DNA of 36,458 nucleotides from an uncultured bacterium (GCA_902798645.1 CADBXV010000020.1:12135-48592); one strand, 5' to 3'; shown: positions 24,564-33,885, counted from the first letter of the stretch. Translations and numbers: made by a program. Notes: a model not told the origin generated them from the letters alone.

Positions 24564-25184
24564 ATGATTAGAAAGACAGTCTTAGCTACTATTGCATTGA
24601 CAGTAATGCTGTGCGGAGAGGTACAAGCTGCCAACCAAGTTTCCGAAGATTTAATTAAAGAAACTATAGTTAAACAATCGTTAGAAATGAATATTGATCC
24701 GGCACTTGCACTAAGCATTGCAAAAAAAGAATCCGGATTCAGGCACGAACTTCGCAGTAAGCATGGTGCAGTCGGTGTATTTCAACTGTTACCTTCCACT
24801 GCAAAAAGAATGGGATATAACCCATATTATTTAAGTGAAAATATAAAGGCAGGACTTACATACTATAAGATGATGTACAAAATGTTCGGTTCTACAGAAC
24901 TTGCTCTTGCAGCTTACAATGCAGGTCCGGGTAATGTAAAACGTCATGGTTGTACAATTCCGCCTTATGCAGAAACGAAAAGGTTTGTTAATGTGATTAT
25001 GCAAGATTACAACAGCCAAAAAAAGAATCCTGATCCTGCTATCGCAAAAGTACAAAAACAAAAAACCGTAAAGAATTACGAAAAAAAATCCAATGTACTA
25101 AAACTACCTAAGGATTTTGAACTTCCTTTTTTGAACGAAATACCTGAATTGAAAAACTCAGATCCTGTTATGGAAATTTTATAG
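24564..25184 (+). CDS. Lytic transglycosylase (SLT domain)
   Basis: The enzyme cleaves the glycan strands of peptidoglycan, forming 1,6-anhydro-muramyl ends. The protein has 206 residues with a signal peptide (MIRKTVLATIALTVMLCGEV, cut near 22). The SLT domain runs about 25-145. The catalytic glutamate is E56 in AKKESGF, followed by GAVGVFQLLPSTAKRMG, then NIKAGLTYYKMMYKMFGS and LALAAYNAGPGNVKRHG, all family hallmarks. A basic tail follows. An SD (GAGG) lies 7 nt before ATG. The long upstream leader suggests RNA-level control. Confidence 0.93.
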   Translation: MIRKTVLATIALTVMLCGEVQAANQVSEDLIKETIVKQSLEMNIDPALALSIAKKESGFRHELRSKHGAVGVFQLLPSTAKRMGYNPYYLSENIKAGLTYYKMMYKMFGSTELALAAYNAGPGNVKRHGCTIPPYAETKRFVNVIMQDYNSQKKNPDPAIAKVQKQKTVKNYEKKSNVLKLPKDFELPFLNEIPELKNSDPVMEIL

Positions 25185-25192
25185 TAATAAAA

Positions 25193-25394
25193 TGACTAAA
25201 AAGTTCGGATTCAATGAGATTCTTCGGCTTACGCCTCAGAATGACAAATTGGCAAAAGCCGTGTATTAACGTCATTCTGAGCCATGTATCCGTTTAAGGC
25301 GAAGAATCTTCTTCCGCATTTTTACGTCATCCTGAGAGAAATATACGTTCAGCCCGAAGAATCTTGAACGATTATAGCTTTAACTTTTTAGTCA
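25193..25394. repeat. Palindromic repeat cluster inside a split inverted repeat
   Basis: TGACTAAAAAGTT (25,193-25,205) and AACTTTTTAGTCA (25,382-25,394) are perfect 13-bp arms lying between two convergent genes, where a shared terminator is expected. Between them sit three opposed units with GATTCTTCGGC...CAGAATGAC, GTCATTCTGAG...GAAGAATCTTC and GTCATCCTGAG...GAAGAATCTTG. The outer arms look like one terminator hairpin opened by insertion of the repeat units. Confidence 0.6.
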
Positions 25395-25419
25395 ATCTCT
25401 TTTTATAAACAATAAACTT

Positions 25420-26364
25420 TTATGACTTTATCAATAAGCTTGCGCCTATAACACCTGCAGTATTTCCGAGTTGAGCAGGAACTATTTCTACTTGTCTTTG
25501 AATTGTCATTGCTCGTTTTGCAATAGTTTCTCTTATCGGTTCAAGCAAGATATCACCTGATTCGGCAACACCGCCGCCAATAATTATCTTTTCCGGATTA
25601 AGAAGATTAACTACGCTCGTTAATCCCATGCCTATATATTCACCCATTATTCTAAATATTTGACGGGCAACCGGATCACCTTCTTTTGCTGCAACTGCAA
25701 CTATATACGGTGTAATATCAGGATTAGCAAGCTCTCTGTACTTTGTAGATTTTCCGCCTCTTATATATTCTTCTGCCATAGCCACAATTGAAGGCCCTGA
25801 TGCATACGCTTCCAAACAACCTCTGTCACCGCATCCGCAGAGAGGTCCGCCTTGCATATTGAGTTTTATATGACCGAGTTCACCTGCTGCGTTGTTTGCA
25901 CCGCGAACGAGCTTTCCGTTCAAGACTATGCCTGAGCCTATACCTGTTCCGACAGTTATGCATACAAGATTTTCGCAACCTACACCTGCGCCGTAGTTGA
26001 GTTCTCCTAATGTTGCAGTTCTTACATCATTATCAACACGAGTCGGTATGCCAAATTCTTTTTCCATTATGCTTGCTATCGGAATATCTACCCAACCCGG
26101 AATATTCGGTGCAAGTCTTACTATTCCTTTTTTACAATCGATTTGCCCCGGGAATCCAAAACCTACACCTTCTATATCAGATGGTTTCATTTTTGTTTCT
26201 TTCAGCAAATCTCTTATAGCATCTTTCATGCTGTTAATTGTGTGTTCATAACCCATTTCTGCCCTTGTCGGGATTGAGTTAGAGTATATAATTTTACCTT
26301 TATCGCTCACTAAAGCTATCTTGACATTAGTTCCGCCAACATCAACACCTATACGTTGCGCCAT
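25420..26364 (-). CDS. ROK-family glucokinase
   Basis: The enzyme phosphorylates glucose (or a related sugar) with ATP. The protein has about 314 residues. IGVDVGGTNVKIALV is the phosphate-binding strand. GFGFPGQIDCKKG, the catalytic Asp in RVDNDVRTATLGE, and the ROK zinc motif CGCGDRGCLEA are all intact, and GGGVAESGD follows. Two starts are possible: ATG 26,373 (SD only 2 nt away) and ATG 26,364 (SD 11 nt away); I chose the second because MAQRIGVDVGG fits the family, with low certainty. It stands alone and is convergent with the lytic transglycosylase gene. ROK repressors carry an N-terminal HTH, which is absent here, so it is a kinase. Confidence 0.92.
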   Translation of the reverse strand: MAQRIGVDVGGTNVKIALVSDKGKIIYSNSIPTRAEMGYEHTINSMKDAIRDLLKETKMKPSDIEGVGFGFPGQIDCKKGIVRLAPNIPGWVDIPIASIMEKEFGIPTRVDNDVRTATLGELNYGAGVGCENLVCITVGTGIGSGIVLNGKLVRGANNAAGELGHIKLNMQGGPLCGCGDRGCLEAYASGPSIVAMAEEYIRGGKSTKYRELANPDITPYIVAVAAKEGDPVARQIFRIMGEYIGMGLTSVVNLLNPEKIIIGGGVAESGDILLEPIRETIAKRAMTIQRQVEIVPAQLGNTAGVIGASLLIKS

Positions 26365-26453
26365 TTCTCTCATTTCTCCTTCCTATCTCTATAATATAAG
26401 CCTACTCAACGTAACACAAACAGGTACAAATGTACATAGAAAAACCAAAAATG

Positions 26454-26984
26454 TTATTTTGTATTATTTTTTTCACCGAGTTTTTTATAGATTATGTTTA
26501 TCTTTTGTTGAGTTTGGCTGTGAGCGGAATACCCTTTATCTGAAGCTTTAAGGTACATTTTTAAAGCTTTTCTGTATTGTTCTCTTGTATAGTAGTAATC
26601 GCCCAAATAATAATATGGCTCCGGACGTTTTTTATCTACATTCATTGCAAAATAATAATTCCCTTTTGCATATCGGTCTTTTCCCAAAACATCATAAAGT
26701 TTTCCGAGCCTTAAAGAATATATAATATTTTCCGGAAAAGCATTTTTTAGCATTGTGTACATATTAAGAGCGGAAGTCATGTCGTCTGTTAATGTTTTTG
26801 ACTTTAGCGCAGAATAATAAAATTTATCCGCTTTTGATTCAAGTTCCGCTTGATTAAGTTTGGAATAATCAATAGGAATTCCATAGTTCACACCGCCTTT
26901 AAGCGCAGAATATGAAGGCAAAAGCGTTAAACAAAATATTAAAGATATCAGTATAAATCTAGCCATGTGTCCTATATAATTCAT
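26454..26984 (-). CDS. Small exported TPR protein
   Basis: The protein has 176 residues. The N-terminus holds a hydrophobic signal (MARFILISLIFCLTLLPSYS). Residues about 55-165 are three to four TPR repeats (ADKFYYSALKSK, YSLRLGKLYDVLGKDRYAKG and PYYYLGDYYYTREQYRKALK). It probably acts in the periplasm as a protein-binding module. Two starts are possible: ATG 26,984, with a TATAAT 6 nt upstream and no SD (leaderless), or ATG 26,966, with a weak TAGGAC. It is divergent from nuoA with about 70 bp between. Confidence 0.72.
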   Translation of the reverse strand: MNYIGHMARFILISLIFCLTLLPSYSALKGGVNYGIPIDYSKLNQAELESKADKFYYSALKSKTLTDDMTSALNMYTMLKNAFPENIIYSLRLGKLYDVLGKDRYAKGNYYFAMNVDKKRPEPYYYLGDYYYTREQYRKALKMYLKASDKGYSAHSQTQQKINIIYKKLGEKNNTK

Positions 26985-27055
26985 CTTAACATTATATAAT
27001 AATAACTATTATATCAGATTATTTTAAAGTAAAATATTCATAGAGGATACATGTA

Positions 27056-27409
27056 TTGAAAGAGCTTGTTTGTTTAGCAATTTTCATAATTTTATCGACA
27101 CTATTTGGAATAGCTATGGTTGTTGCAGGTTTTTTGTGCGAATACAAGAAAAAATCCGCAGTCAAAAGTTCTACTTATGAATGTGGTATTAAGCCTGATG
27201 AAGATGCAAGAATCAGATTTGATATCAAATACTTCAATTATGCGGTTATGTTTCTGATATTTGATATAGAAACAATTTTTCTTTATCCGTTTGCTATATT
27301 TGTTAACGCACTCGGATTATTTGCGATAATTGAAGCGTTTATTTTTATCGGCATGCTGTTTTTAGGGCTTGTTTTGGCAATTAATAAAAAAATATTGAGG
27401 TGGATATAA
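27056..27409 (+). CDS. nuoA: Complex I subunit A
   Basis: This is a small membrane subunit of the proton-pumping complex I, 117 residues with three helices. Hallmarks are [10 protein letters not shown] and [20 protein letters not shown], which form the flexible loop at the quinone cavity. The start is TTG, with GAGG 9 nt upstream; the ATG five bases earlier is out of frame and stops at once. The stop overlaps the nuoB start (TAATG). It opens the operon nuoABCDHIJKLM. Confidence 0.93.
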   Translation: MKELVCLAIFIILSTLFGIAMVVAGFLCEYKKKSAVKSSTYECGIKPDEDARIRFDIKYFNYAVMFLIFDIETIFLYPFAIFVNALGLFAIIEAFIFIGMLFLGLVLAINKKILRWI

Positions 27410-27939
27410 TGGGATTTTTTGTTACTTCAATAGATTGGATTTTAAATAATGCCAGAGCGAATTCTCTTTGGCCGTTAACATTTGCAACTTCCTGCTGCGG
27501 AATCGAGATGATGCACACAGTTGCATCCGATAATGATATAGCAAGATTCGGTTCGGAAGTTTTCAGGGGGTCTCCACGTCAAGCGGATTTATTAATCTGT
27601 GCCGGAACAATTACTCACAAAATGGCACCTGTTTTACTCAGATTATATGAGCAGATGGCTGAGCCAAAATATGTAATCGCAATGGGAGCATGCACATGCG
27701 GAGGCGGAATGTTTTGCGACAATTCTTATTCCGTAATTCGAGGTATTGATAAAATTATACCGGTTGATATATATTTACCTCAATGTCCCCCGAAACCTGA
27801 AGCTCTGATTGACGCAGTAAGAAAGCTTCAACGTAAAATTATTAAAAACGAGTCAATAACTGCAAGAAAAGATTTTGTGAATAAACACGAATCAAAACTA
27901 ATACAAACAGGAGAATTATTAAAGGAGGCTCAAAAATGA
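27409..27939 (+). CDS. nuoB: Complex I subunit B
   Basis: This peripheral-arm subunit carries the last iron-sulfur cluster (N2), which hands electrons to quinone. It has 176 residues from ATG 27,409 (a GTG 9 nt upstream is less likely). Cluster ligands are in [19 protein letters not shown] and [19 protein letters not shown] lies 6 nt before the ATG. It overlaps nuoA by 1 nt and nuoC by 4 nt (ATGA), so translation is coupled. Confidence 0.95.
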   Translation: MGFFVTSIDWILNNARANSLWPLTFATSCCGIEMMHTVASDNDIARFGSEVFRGSPRQADLLICAGTITHKMAPVLLRLYEQMAEPKYVIAMGACTCGGGMFCDNSYSVIRGIDKIIPVDIYLPQCPPKPEALIDAVRKLQRKIIKNESITARKDFVNKHESKLIQTGELLKEAQK

Positions 27940-28370
27940 ACATCGAAAAACTTAAAAGCATTATAGAAGAATGTGAACTTGAAAACGATAAAATCACTGT
28001 AAAAAACAAGCTTCACGAGGTTGTCAACTTCTTAAAGACTCAGCTTTCTTTTGACATGTTAAAATCCATTACGGCTGTTGATTTAGGTGATGAAATAGAA
28101 TTAATTTACAATCTTTTTTCAGTAATTGATGAAGAAGATGCATTGCTTTCCATAAAAGTTAAACACGAAGCAGAAAGTATTTCTGACATATTTTCTTCTG
28201 CAAAAGCTGATGAAAATGAAATCTACGACATGTTCGGAATTAATTTTTTAGGAAACGAAGACCTAAAACGGCTATATATGCCTGAAAACTGGGAAGGTTT
28301 TCCGCTTCGCAAAGATTATATACAGGATGATACGAGGTTAGCTTGGAATGACAACGGCGAGAACGCTTAA
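27936..28370 (+). CDS. nuoC: Complex I subunit C
   Basis: This 144-residue hydrophilic subunit of the quinone-reducing module is separate here, not fused to NuoD as in E. coli. The C-terminus has the family signature [20 protein letters not shown] followed by [18 protein letters not shown] lies 7 nt before the ATG. It overlaps nuoB by 4 nt and nuoD by 23 nt. Confidence 0.93.
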   Translation: MNIEKLKSIIEECELENDKITVKNKLHEVVNFLKTQLSFDMLKSITAVDLGDEIELIYNLFSVIDEEDALLSIKVKHEAESISDIFSSAKADENEIYDMFGINFLGNEDLKRLYMPENWEGFPLRKDYIQDDTRLAWNDNGENA

Positions 28371-29442
28371 ACTTAATCTTGGTCCTCAACACCCGTCAAC
28401 TCATGGTGTTTTAAGACTTATACTGGAACTTGAAGGAGAAAAAATCCTTTCTTGTGAGCCTGATATCGGGTACCTTCACAGAGGCATGGAAAAAATGGCG
28501 GAAGGTTTAACTTATATTCAAAATCTTCCTACCGTAGATAGAATAGACTACCTCTCAGGCTGTTTTTATTCCGAACTGTTTTGCAGAACAGTTGAAAAAG
28601 CTCTTGGAATAACTATTTCTGAAAAATCAAAAATTATTCGAGTTACATTGTTGGAGTTAAATCGTATTGCTTCACACTTGTTATGGATTGGCGCATTTCT
28701 TATGGATTTAGGAGCGCTATCTCCGTTTTTCTATGCTATGAGAGAACGAGAGATGATATTAAGATTTTTTGAAAAACTCACTGGTCAAAGAATGATGTAT
28801 AACTATTTTGTATTCGGCGGTGTCAGAAAAGATATTGATTACATTGAAGATATAGCGGAAATTGTTCGTGTTTTACCCGAAAAAATTGAAGATTATGAAA
28901 AAATTATTACCGATAATCCTATTTTCATTCAAAGAACAAGGGGTAAAGGTATATTGAAACCCGAAACAGCATTTAATAACTCTATTACAGGAGCAAATCT
29001 CAGAGCTTCCGGTGTAAATTACGATTTGAGGACAACTGATGAATTATACAAAGGTTTTGAATTTTCACCGGTAGTACTTGACGGCAAAGATTCTTGGACA
29101 AGATACAAAGCAAGAATTATGGAAATTAAAGAAAGTATTAAAATCATAGAACAAGGATTGGATAAGTTAAAAACGTGCGGAAAGTTGGAGCAAAAACTCA
29201 TAAACCCTTTGAATATAAAACTTCCGGAAGGAGAATACTACAGCGAGATTGAAGCACCAAGAGGACTTGCATCAATCTTTATAAAATCGACAGGAGAAGA
29301 TAAGCCGTACAGACTTAAATGGAGAACAGGTTCTTACTATTCAATTAATCTTTTAAGAGAATTGTTAATTGGCGAATATTTAAACGATGCTATCGCAATA
29401 GCAGGTTCATTAGATATAATTTTACCGGAGGCGGATAAATAA
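28348..29442 (+). CDS. nuoD: Complex I subunit D
   Basis: This 364-residue 49-kDa-type subunit forms most of the quinone site with NuoB. It has NLGPQHPSTHGVLRLILELE at the N-terminus with the quinone-site histidine, then GYLHRGMEKMAEG, TVDRIDYLS and FFEKLTGQRMMYNYF. Metal-binding hydrogenase cysteines are absent, so it is a true complex I subunit and not a NiFe-hydrogenase large subunit. The next gene is nuoH; nuoE, F and G, which stand between D and H in many bacteria, are missing. Confidence 0.95.
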   Translation: MTTARTLKLNLGPQHPSTHGVLRLILELEGEKILSCEPDIGYLHRGMEKMAEGLTYIQNLPTVDRIDYLSGCFYSELFCRTVEKALGITISEKSKIIRVTLLELNRIASHLLWIGAFLMDLGALSPFFYAMREREMILRFFEKLTGQRMMYNYFVFGGVRKDIDYIEDIAEIVRVLPEKIEDYEKIITDNPIFIQRTRGKGILKPETAFNNSITGANLRASGVNYDLRTTDELYKGFEFSPVVLDGKDSWTRYKARIMEIKESIKIIEQGLDKLKTCGKLEQKLINPLNIKLPEGEYYSEIEAPRGLASIFIKSTGEDKPYRLKWRTGSYYSINLLRELLIGEYLNDAIAIAGSLDIILPEADK

Positions 29443-30551
29443 TGAACTATCTCTATCATTTATATATGGAATTTTTATCAAAATACGGTATTCCGGAATT
29501 ATTCGGGAATATTACCTTTTATATAATTCCGTTCTGCATTGTAGCTGCTGCACTGTTAATTGTAGTTCTTGGACTTGTATTGATTGAAAGAAAACTTCTC
29601 GGCTGGCTTACACAGAGAAAAGGTCCGAACAGAGTCGGGTTTTGGGGGCTTTTACAAACTCTGGCTGATGCTTTTAAATTATTAATCAAAGAGAACATAA
29701 CCCCTTCAAAAGCGGACAGATTTCTTTTTAATCTTGCACCGATACTTGTGTTTATTCCTGTTATGACAGTATTGGGCATAATTCCGTATTGTGCGGAATT
29801 TACCTTTGTAAACACTTCAACAAATGTAATTCTTTATCTTATACTTGTGGCATTCCCTGTTTTAAGCCTGTTTTTAGGAGGTTGGGCAAGCAATAATAAA
29901 TACTCGCTAATAGGAGCGGTAAGAGGAATTGCTCAGGTTTTAAGTTATGAAGTTCCGATAACATTTGTCGTTCTTTCGGTTGTTACATTGGCTTCATCAA
30001 TGAACATGACAGGAATAATTCTTGCACAATATTCAAGATACGGAATCTTCGGCTGGTTTGGAATCCCTTGTATTATAGGTTTCGTAATAATGTTTATCTG
30101 TGTACTGGCAGAACTTAATCGTTGTCCGTTTGATTTACCGGAAGCGGAAAGTGAACTAATTTGCGGATACAATACGGAGTATTCCGGAATGAGATTTGCA
30201 CTGTTTTATTTGAGCGAATACGCATTATTGTTCGCTAATGCTATATTTTTATCAATAATGTTTTTAGGCGGATATTTATCACCGTTTGGCGCATATTTAA
30301 GTCATTTAATTTTAGGTGACAGTTCTTTAGCGTCTGTTATTGTCTACTTTGAACAAGTTTTTTGGTTAATATTAAAAGCCTGCTTAATAATTTTTGTAAT
30401 CATATGGATAAGAGCAACCCTCCCGAGGCTTGCATCGTTTGATCTGCTAAAATTCTCTTGGGCGGTATTACTTCCTTTATCAATATTTAACCTGTTCTTT
30501 ACGGTTGTATACAAATTTGTAACCGGAGGTGCATTATGCGGGCTATCGTAG
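29442..30551 (+). CDS. nuoH: Complex I subunit H
   Basis: This 369-residue membrane subunit has about eight to nine helices and links the quinone site to the proton-pumping arm. Hallmarks are TQRKGPNRVGFWGLLQTLAD, RGIAQVLSYEVP and PFDLPEAESELICGYNTEYS. It overlaps nuoD by 1 nt (TAATG) and nuoI by 16 nt. Confidence 0.96.
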   Translation: MNYLYHLYMEFLSKYGIPELFGNITFYIIPFCIVAAALLIVVLGLVLIERKLLGWLTQRKGPNRVGFWGLLQTLADAFKLLIKENITPSKADRFLFNLAPILVFIPVMTVLGIIPYCAEFTFVNTSTNVILYLILVAFPVLSLFLGGWASNNKYSLIGAVRGIAQVLSYEVPITFVVLSVVTLASSMNMTGIILAQYSRYGIFGWFGIPCIIGFVIMFICVLAELNRCPFDLPEAESELICGYNTEYSGMRFALFYLSEYALLFANAIFLSIMFLGGYLSPFGAYLSHLILGDSSLASVIVYFEQVFWLILKACLIIFVIIWIRATLPRLASFDLLKFSWAVLLPLSIFNLFFTVVYKFVTGGALCGLS

Positions 30552-30898
30552 AAGGATTGCTTACGGTATTAAAACACCTGTTTATAAAACCTGTAACCTT
30601 AGAATATCCTGAGAAAAAAAGATTTCAGTCGGAAGCATTCAGGGGGAAACTTGTTGTTAAAGGCTGTATCGGGTGCGGTATTTGTAAAAAAGTCTGCCCG
30701 AGCGGAGCGATAGAGTATTCTAAAGATGAAGAAGGTAAAGTTGTTTCATATACATTTGATTTGAAAAAATGTATGTTTTGCGGAAATTGTATGTACTACT
30801 GTCCGCACCACGCTATAAAAATGACCGGCGATTTTGAACTCGCAACAGAAAATAAACAAGACTTGAAACTTGTGTACAAAGGAGGTGCTGATGATTAA
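30536..30898 (+). CDS. nuoI: Complex I subunit I
   Basis: This 120-residue protein carries two 4Fe-4S clusters (CIGCGICKKVCP and CMFCGNCMYYCP). In complexes without the NADH module, NuoI is the likely entry point for electrons from ferredoxin or a similar donor. The N-terminus has the amphipathic membrane-contact helix (VEGLLTVLKHLFIKPVTLEY). It overlaps nuoH and nuoJ. Confidence 0.94.
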   Translation: MRAIVEGLLTVLKHLFIKPVTLEYPEKKRFQSEAFRGKLVVKGCIGCGICKKVCPSGAIEYSKDEEGKVVSYTFDLKKCMFCGNCMYYCPHHAIKMTGDFELATENKQDLKLVYKGGADD

Positions 30899-31415
30899 TA
30901 ATCCTATAATTTTTTATATCGCATCATTCTTAATCATTACATTTGCATTGTGTTCGATGTTTCTTAAAAATATTATTTACTCGCTTCTTTGTGCAATTAT
31001 GGTATTTTTTACCGCATCAATATTTTTCTATACTTTAGGAAGTGAATATAATGCAATCATTCAGGCTGTAATCTACGGAATTGCCGTTCCTGTCATAATA
31101 GGGCTTTCCGTTATGTTTACAACAGGAAAAAATAAAACACAAAAAAGTTCTGTTCTTCCGCTTGTATTAGCGATAGGAACGGCACTGTTTGTCATGGCAT
31201 TTGTATATGTAATCATGATTTCACTTGCAATGTCGCCGGATTCATTCCATTTTATGGACATTCAGCAGTTTAATTCTTATGACGTCATATCTGAATTTAC
31301 CAGAGGAATTTTTATAGATTATGTTTGGGCTTTTGAATTATTATCACTGCTTTTGACAATAATTATTGCAGGATTTACAATGCTGAAAATTAAGGGGGTG
31401 CATAAATGGAAATAA
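30891..31415 (+). CDS. nuoJ: Complex I subunit J
   Basis: This 174-residue membrane subunit has five helices. The start is ATG 30,891, with AAAGGAGGTG upstream, giving MINNPIIFYIASFLIITFA; the longer frame from TTG 30,870 is less likely. The conserved third helix reads IQAVIYGIAVPVIIGLSVMF. It overlaps nuoI by 8 nt and nuoK by 10 nt. Confidence 0.9.
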   Translation: MINNPIIFYIASFLIITFALCSMFLKNIIYSLLCAIMVFFTASIFFYTLGSEYNAIIQAVIYGIAVPVIIGLSVMFTTGKNKTQKSSVLPLVLAIGTALFVMAFVYVIMISLAMSPDSFHFMDIQQFNSYDVISEFTRGIFIDYVWAFELLSLLLTIIIAGFTMLKIKGVHKWK

Positions 31416-31711
31416 CAATGTATCACTACTTATCTGTCGGTTTAATCTTGTTTTTAACCGGTATAATCGGTTCAATAATATCTAAAAATGTAATAAAAGT
31501 ACTGATTGCAATTGAATTTATGCTTACAGGAATAAATATTAACTTTATTACCTTTGCGACATACTGCGGTAACGATAAATTTGACGGCTACATTATTGCA
31601 CTGTTTTATGTAGGATTAGGAGCCGTCGAACTTGCTACGGCGCTTTATATTTTCTATCTTATGTTCCAAAAGAAAGAAAGTGATAATATGGAAAGTTACA
31701 CAGAATTATAA
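31406..31711 (+). CDS. nuoK: Complex I subunit K
   Basis: This 101-residue antiporter-related subunit has three helices. Both proton-path glutamates are present: in IAIEFMLTGININFI and in VGLGAVELATALYIFY. AAGGGGGTG precedes the ATG. It is followed by nuoL after 11 nt. Confidence 0.94.
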   Translation: MEITMYHYLSVGLILFLTGIIGSIISKNVIKVLIAIEFMLTGININFITFATYCGNDKFDGYIIALFYVGLGAVELATALYIFYLMFQKKESDNMESYTEL

Positions 31712-31722
31712 AAAGAGGAAAA

Positions 31723-33540
31723 ATGGAAAACCTGATAATAGACAACATATCATTAATAATTCTTCTTCCGTTATGGATATTTTTAATCATAATGTGCGGA
31801 AGATTTTTCTCCGTATATGTTAACAAGAATATAATTTACTTCTTAACCCTTTTATCATCACTTCTTAGCGCAGGAATGTGCGGTCTGGCATTATTAAATC
31901 TTAAAGAACCTATTGTTTGGATATATCCGTTTATCAAAATAAATGAATTCTCAATCTCTTTTGGACTGTTTGTGGATAAATTGGCTCTTATAATAGCTTT
32001 AATTTTGTTTATTATAAGTTTCGCAGTTCAATTATTTTCCATATCGTATATGAAAGAGGAACAAAAGAACTACAAATTCTTTGCTTACCTCAATTTATTC
32101 AATTTTGCAATGGCATTTCTTTTATTCAGTCCTAACTTGTTCCAATTATACGTATTTTGGGAACTTGTAGGCATAGTTTCCTATTTGCTTATCGGTTTTG
32201 ATTATAAAAACAAAATTAAATCAGATGCCTCAAAACGAGTTTTTCTGATAAACAGAATCGGTGATACTGCACTAATCTCAGGTATAATTATAATATCATA
32301 TGTTATGTATTCCTTAGCAAATAATTACAACTTTGTAACTCTGTCTTTGGAAGATTTTAATTCTATATCAACACTTTTAATGGCATATACAACAATGCCG
32401 GTATTCTACTTGATTTGCGGATTATTTATTTTGGCAGCTGCCGTTAAATCCGCACAATTCCCGTTCTATACTTGGCTGCAAGATGCAATGGAAGCAAAAC
32501 TTCCAGTAAGCGCTCTGCTTCATTCGGCAACCATGGTTATTGCAGGAATATACCTTATTATTAGAATGATGCCGTTTTTTACTCTAAATCCGATTCTTAC
32601 CAATTCTATTTTAATATTAGGTCTTATTACTGCCGTAATTTGTTCAATATTAGCGTCTATAGAAACTCACCCGAAAAAGATTTTGGCTTATTCGACTTCC
32701 GCAAATCTCGGTTTAATGTTTACTGCAGTAGGTTTGGTAAATATTAAAATTGCAATTTTACTTTTAACGGCACACGCATTTATTAAGTCAACTTTATTTA
32801 TACTGCTGCCGCAAGAAAAAGAAATGCCAAAAATAAACTTTGCACTGTTCATAATTGCATCTTTAAGCCTTGCAGGTTTATTACTCGGAGGACTCGGAGC
32901 TAAAGAGCTTTTATTTAAGACTCTTAAGTACAACCAAATTCTATCATACATATTTTTATTCATATGTTTTACTACAGCCTTCTACATCTCAAGGCTGACT
33001 GCCTTGCTGTATAAAAATACTAAACTTAAAAATAATGCTAATCTGACAGAATTAATAGCTTTCTTTATTCTTCTGTCAGGAAATATCTCTTTATACTTTA
33101 TTTTATCCGGAACTTATCATATATCCGAACCCTACGCAGGAGCAATCGGCGGAGCGGCTTTAGCGATACTTTTTGCAAAAAATAATAAATTGGAAAAACT
33201 TAATAAAACACCAAGATTATTGGAAAAATTTTATAACAACATTGTTCCGGTAGTATATGAAAAATTTTCAAAATGTTTAAATTATATTGATAACAAAATT
33301 TTGTCAAACTATAAACCAATTATATATTTGTCAAAACTTCCCGTTAAAATGACTGATTGGATTGAAGTAAATATAATGAATAAGTCGGTAAGTTTAATCA
33401 GCAATATTTCAAAAGAATTATCGGAACGAAATATGCTCTTACAAAGCGGAAACGTACAAACATACAATGCTTATGCATTTATTTTTGTAACCGTAATTAT
33501 TGCATTTATTATTATAGGATACACAATAATATTCGGATAA
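31723..33540 (+). CDS. nuoL: Complex I subunit L
   Basis: This 605-residue antiporter-like proton pump has many helices and a long C-terminal lateral helix. The conserved glutamate is in YVFWELVGIVSYLLIGFDYK. The lysine and histidine region reads AAVKSAQFPFYTWLQDAMEA, then KLPVSALLHSATMVIAGIYL. Unusual: after AHAFIKSTLFILL the usual GSGSVIHA...QDMRKMGGL stretch of about 20 residues is missing, and SKDEIL is replaced by GAKELLF. An SD (AAAGAGG) is present. Confidence 0.94.
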   Translation: MENLIIDNISLIILLPLWIFLIIMCGRFFSVYVNKNIIYFLTLLSSLLSAGMCGLALLNLKEPIVWIYPFIKINEFSISFGLFVDKLALIIALILFIISFAVQLFSISYMKEEQKNYKFFAYLNLFNFAMAFLLFSPNLFQLYVFWELVGIVSYLLIGFDYKNKIKSDASKRVFLINRIGDTALISGIIIISYVMYSLANNYNFVTLSLEDFNSISTLLMAYTTMPVFYLICGLFILAAAVKSAQFPFYTWLQDAMEAKLPVSALLHSATMVIAGIYLIIRMMPFFTLNPILTNSILILGLITAVICSILASIETHPKKILAYSTSANLGLMFTAVGLVNIKIAILLLTAHAFIKSTLFILLPQEKEMPKINFALFIIASLSLAGLLLGGLGAKELLFKTLKYNQILSYIFLFICFTTAFYISRLTALLYKNTKLKNNANLTELIAFFILLSGNISLYFILSGTYHISEPYAGAIGGAALAILFAKNNKLEKLNKTPRLLEKFYNNIVPVVYEKFSKCLNYIDNKILSNYKPIIYLSKLPVKMTDWIEVNIMNKSVSLISNISKELSERNMLLQSGNVQTYNAYAFIFVTVIIAFIIIGYTIIFG

Positions 33541-33584
33541 ACGAGCAAAAAATAAAAACTAAAAAGAAAAAGAGGAAAATATAA

Positions 33585-33881
33585 ATGAATACATTACTAT
33601 CAATACCGTTTTTAATATTTATACCGTTAGTATTGTCAATGCTAATTTTATCACCGCTATTTACAACCAACGAAGTTGTCGTAAGACGATTTTCTAAAAG
33701 TGTGTTCGGTTTTCATTTTTTATATACGGTTTTAATGTTTATATTTTTTAATCCTGCAAACCCATATATCTCCGATATAAACATATTCGGCATGGATTGG
33801 ATTCAATCACTGGGTATTAAATTCGCATTTAAAGCGGATTCTATTTCTATGATATTGATATCTTACTCGTTAGTAGGATGA
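33585..33881 (+). CDS. nuoM: Complex I subunit M, truncated at the DNA junction
   Basis: Only the first 95 or so of about 500 residues remain. The visible part fits NuoM: N-terminal hydrophobic MNTLLSIPFLIFIPLVLSML and the DSISMILISYS segment typical of the third helix region. The frame then runs into foreign GC-rich DNA and stops at once (33,879-33,881). The SD is AAAGAGG. The real gene, and probably nuoN, must continue elsewhere in the source genome. Confidence 0.8.
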   Translation: MNTLLSIPFLIFIPLVLSMLILSPLFTTNEVVVRRFSKSVFGFHFLYTVLMFIFFNPANPYISDINIFGMDWIQSLGIKFAFKADSISMILISYSLVG

Positions 33882-33885
33882 CTCC
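33866..33885. other. Junction of two unrelated DNAs (probable assembly chimera)
   Basis: Within about 20 bp the base composition, codon use and gene content switch. nuoM is cut on the left and a MATE gene transcribed the other way is cut on the right. No transposase, integrase, tRNA or repeat lies at the border. Confidence 0.85.
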
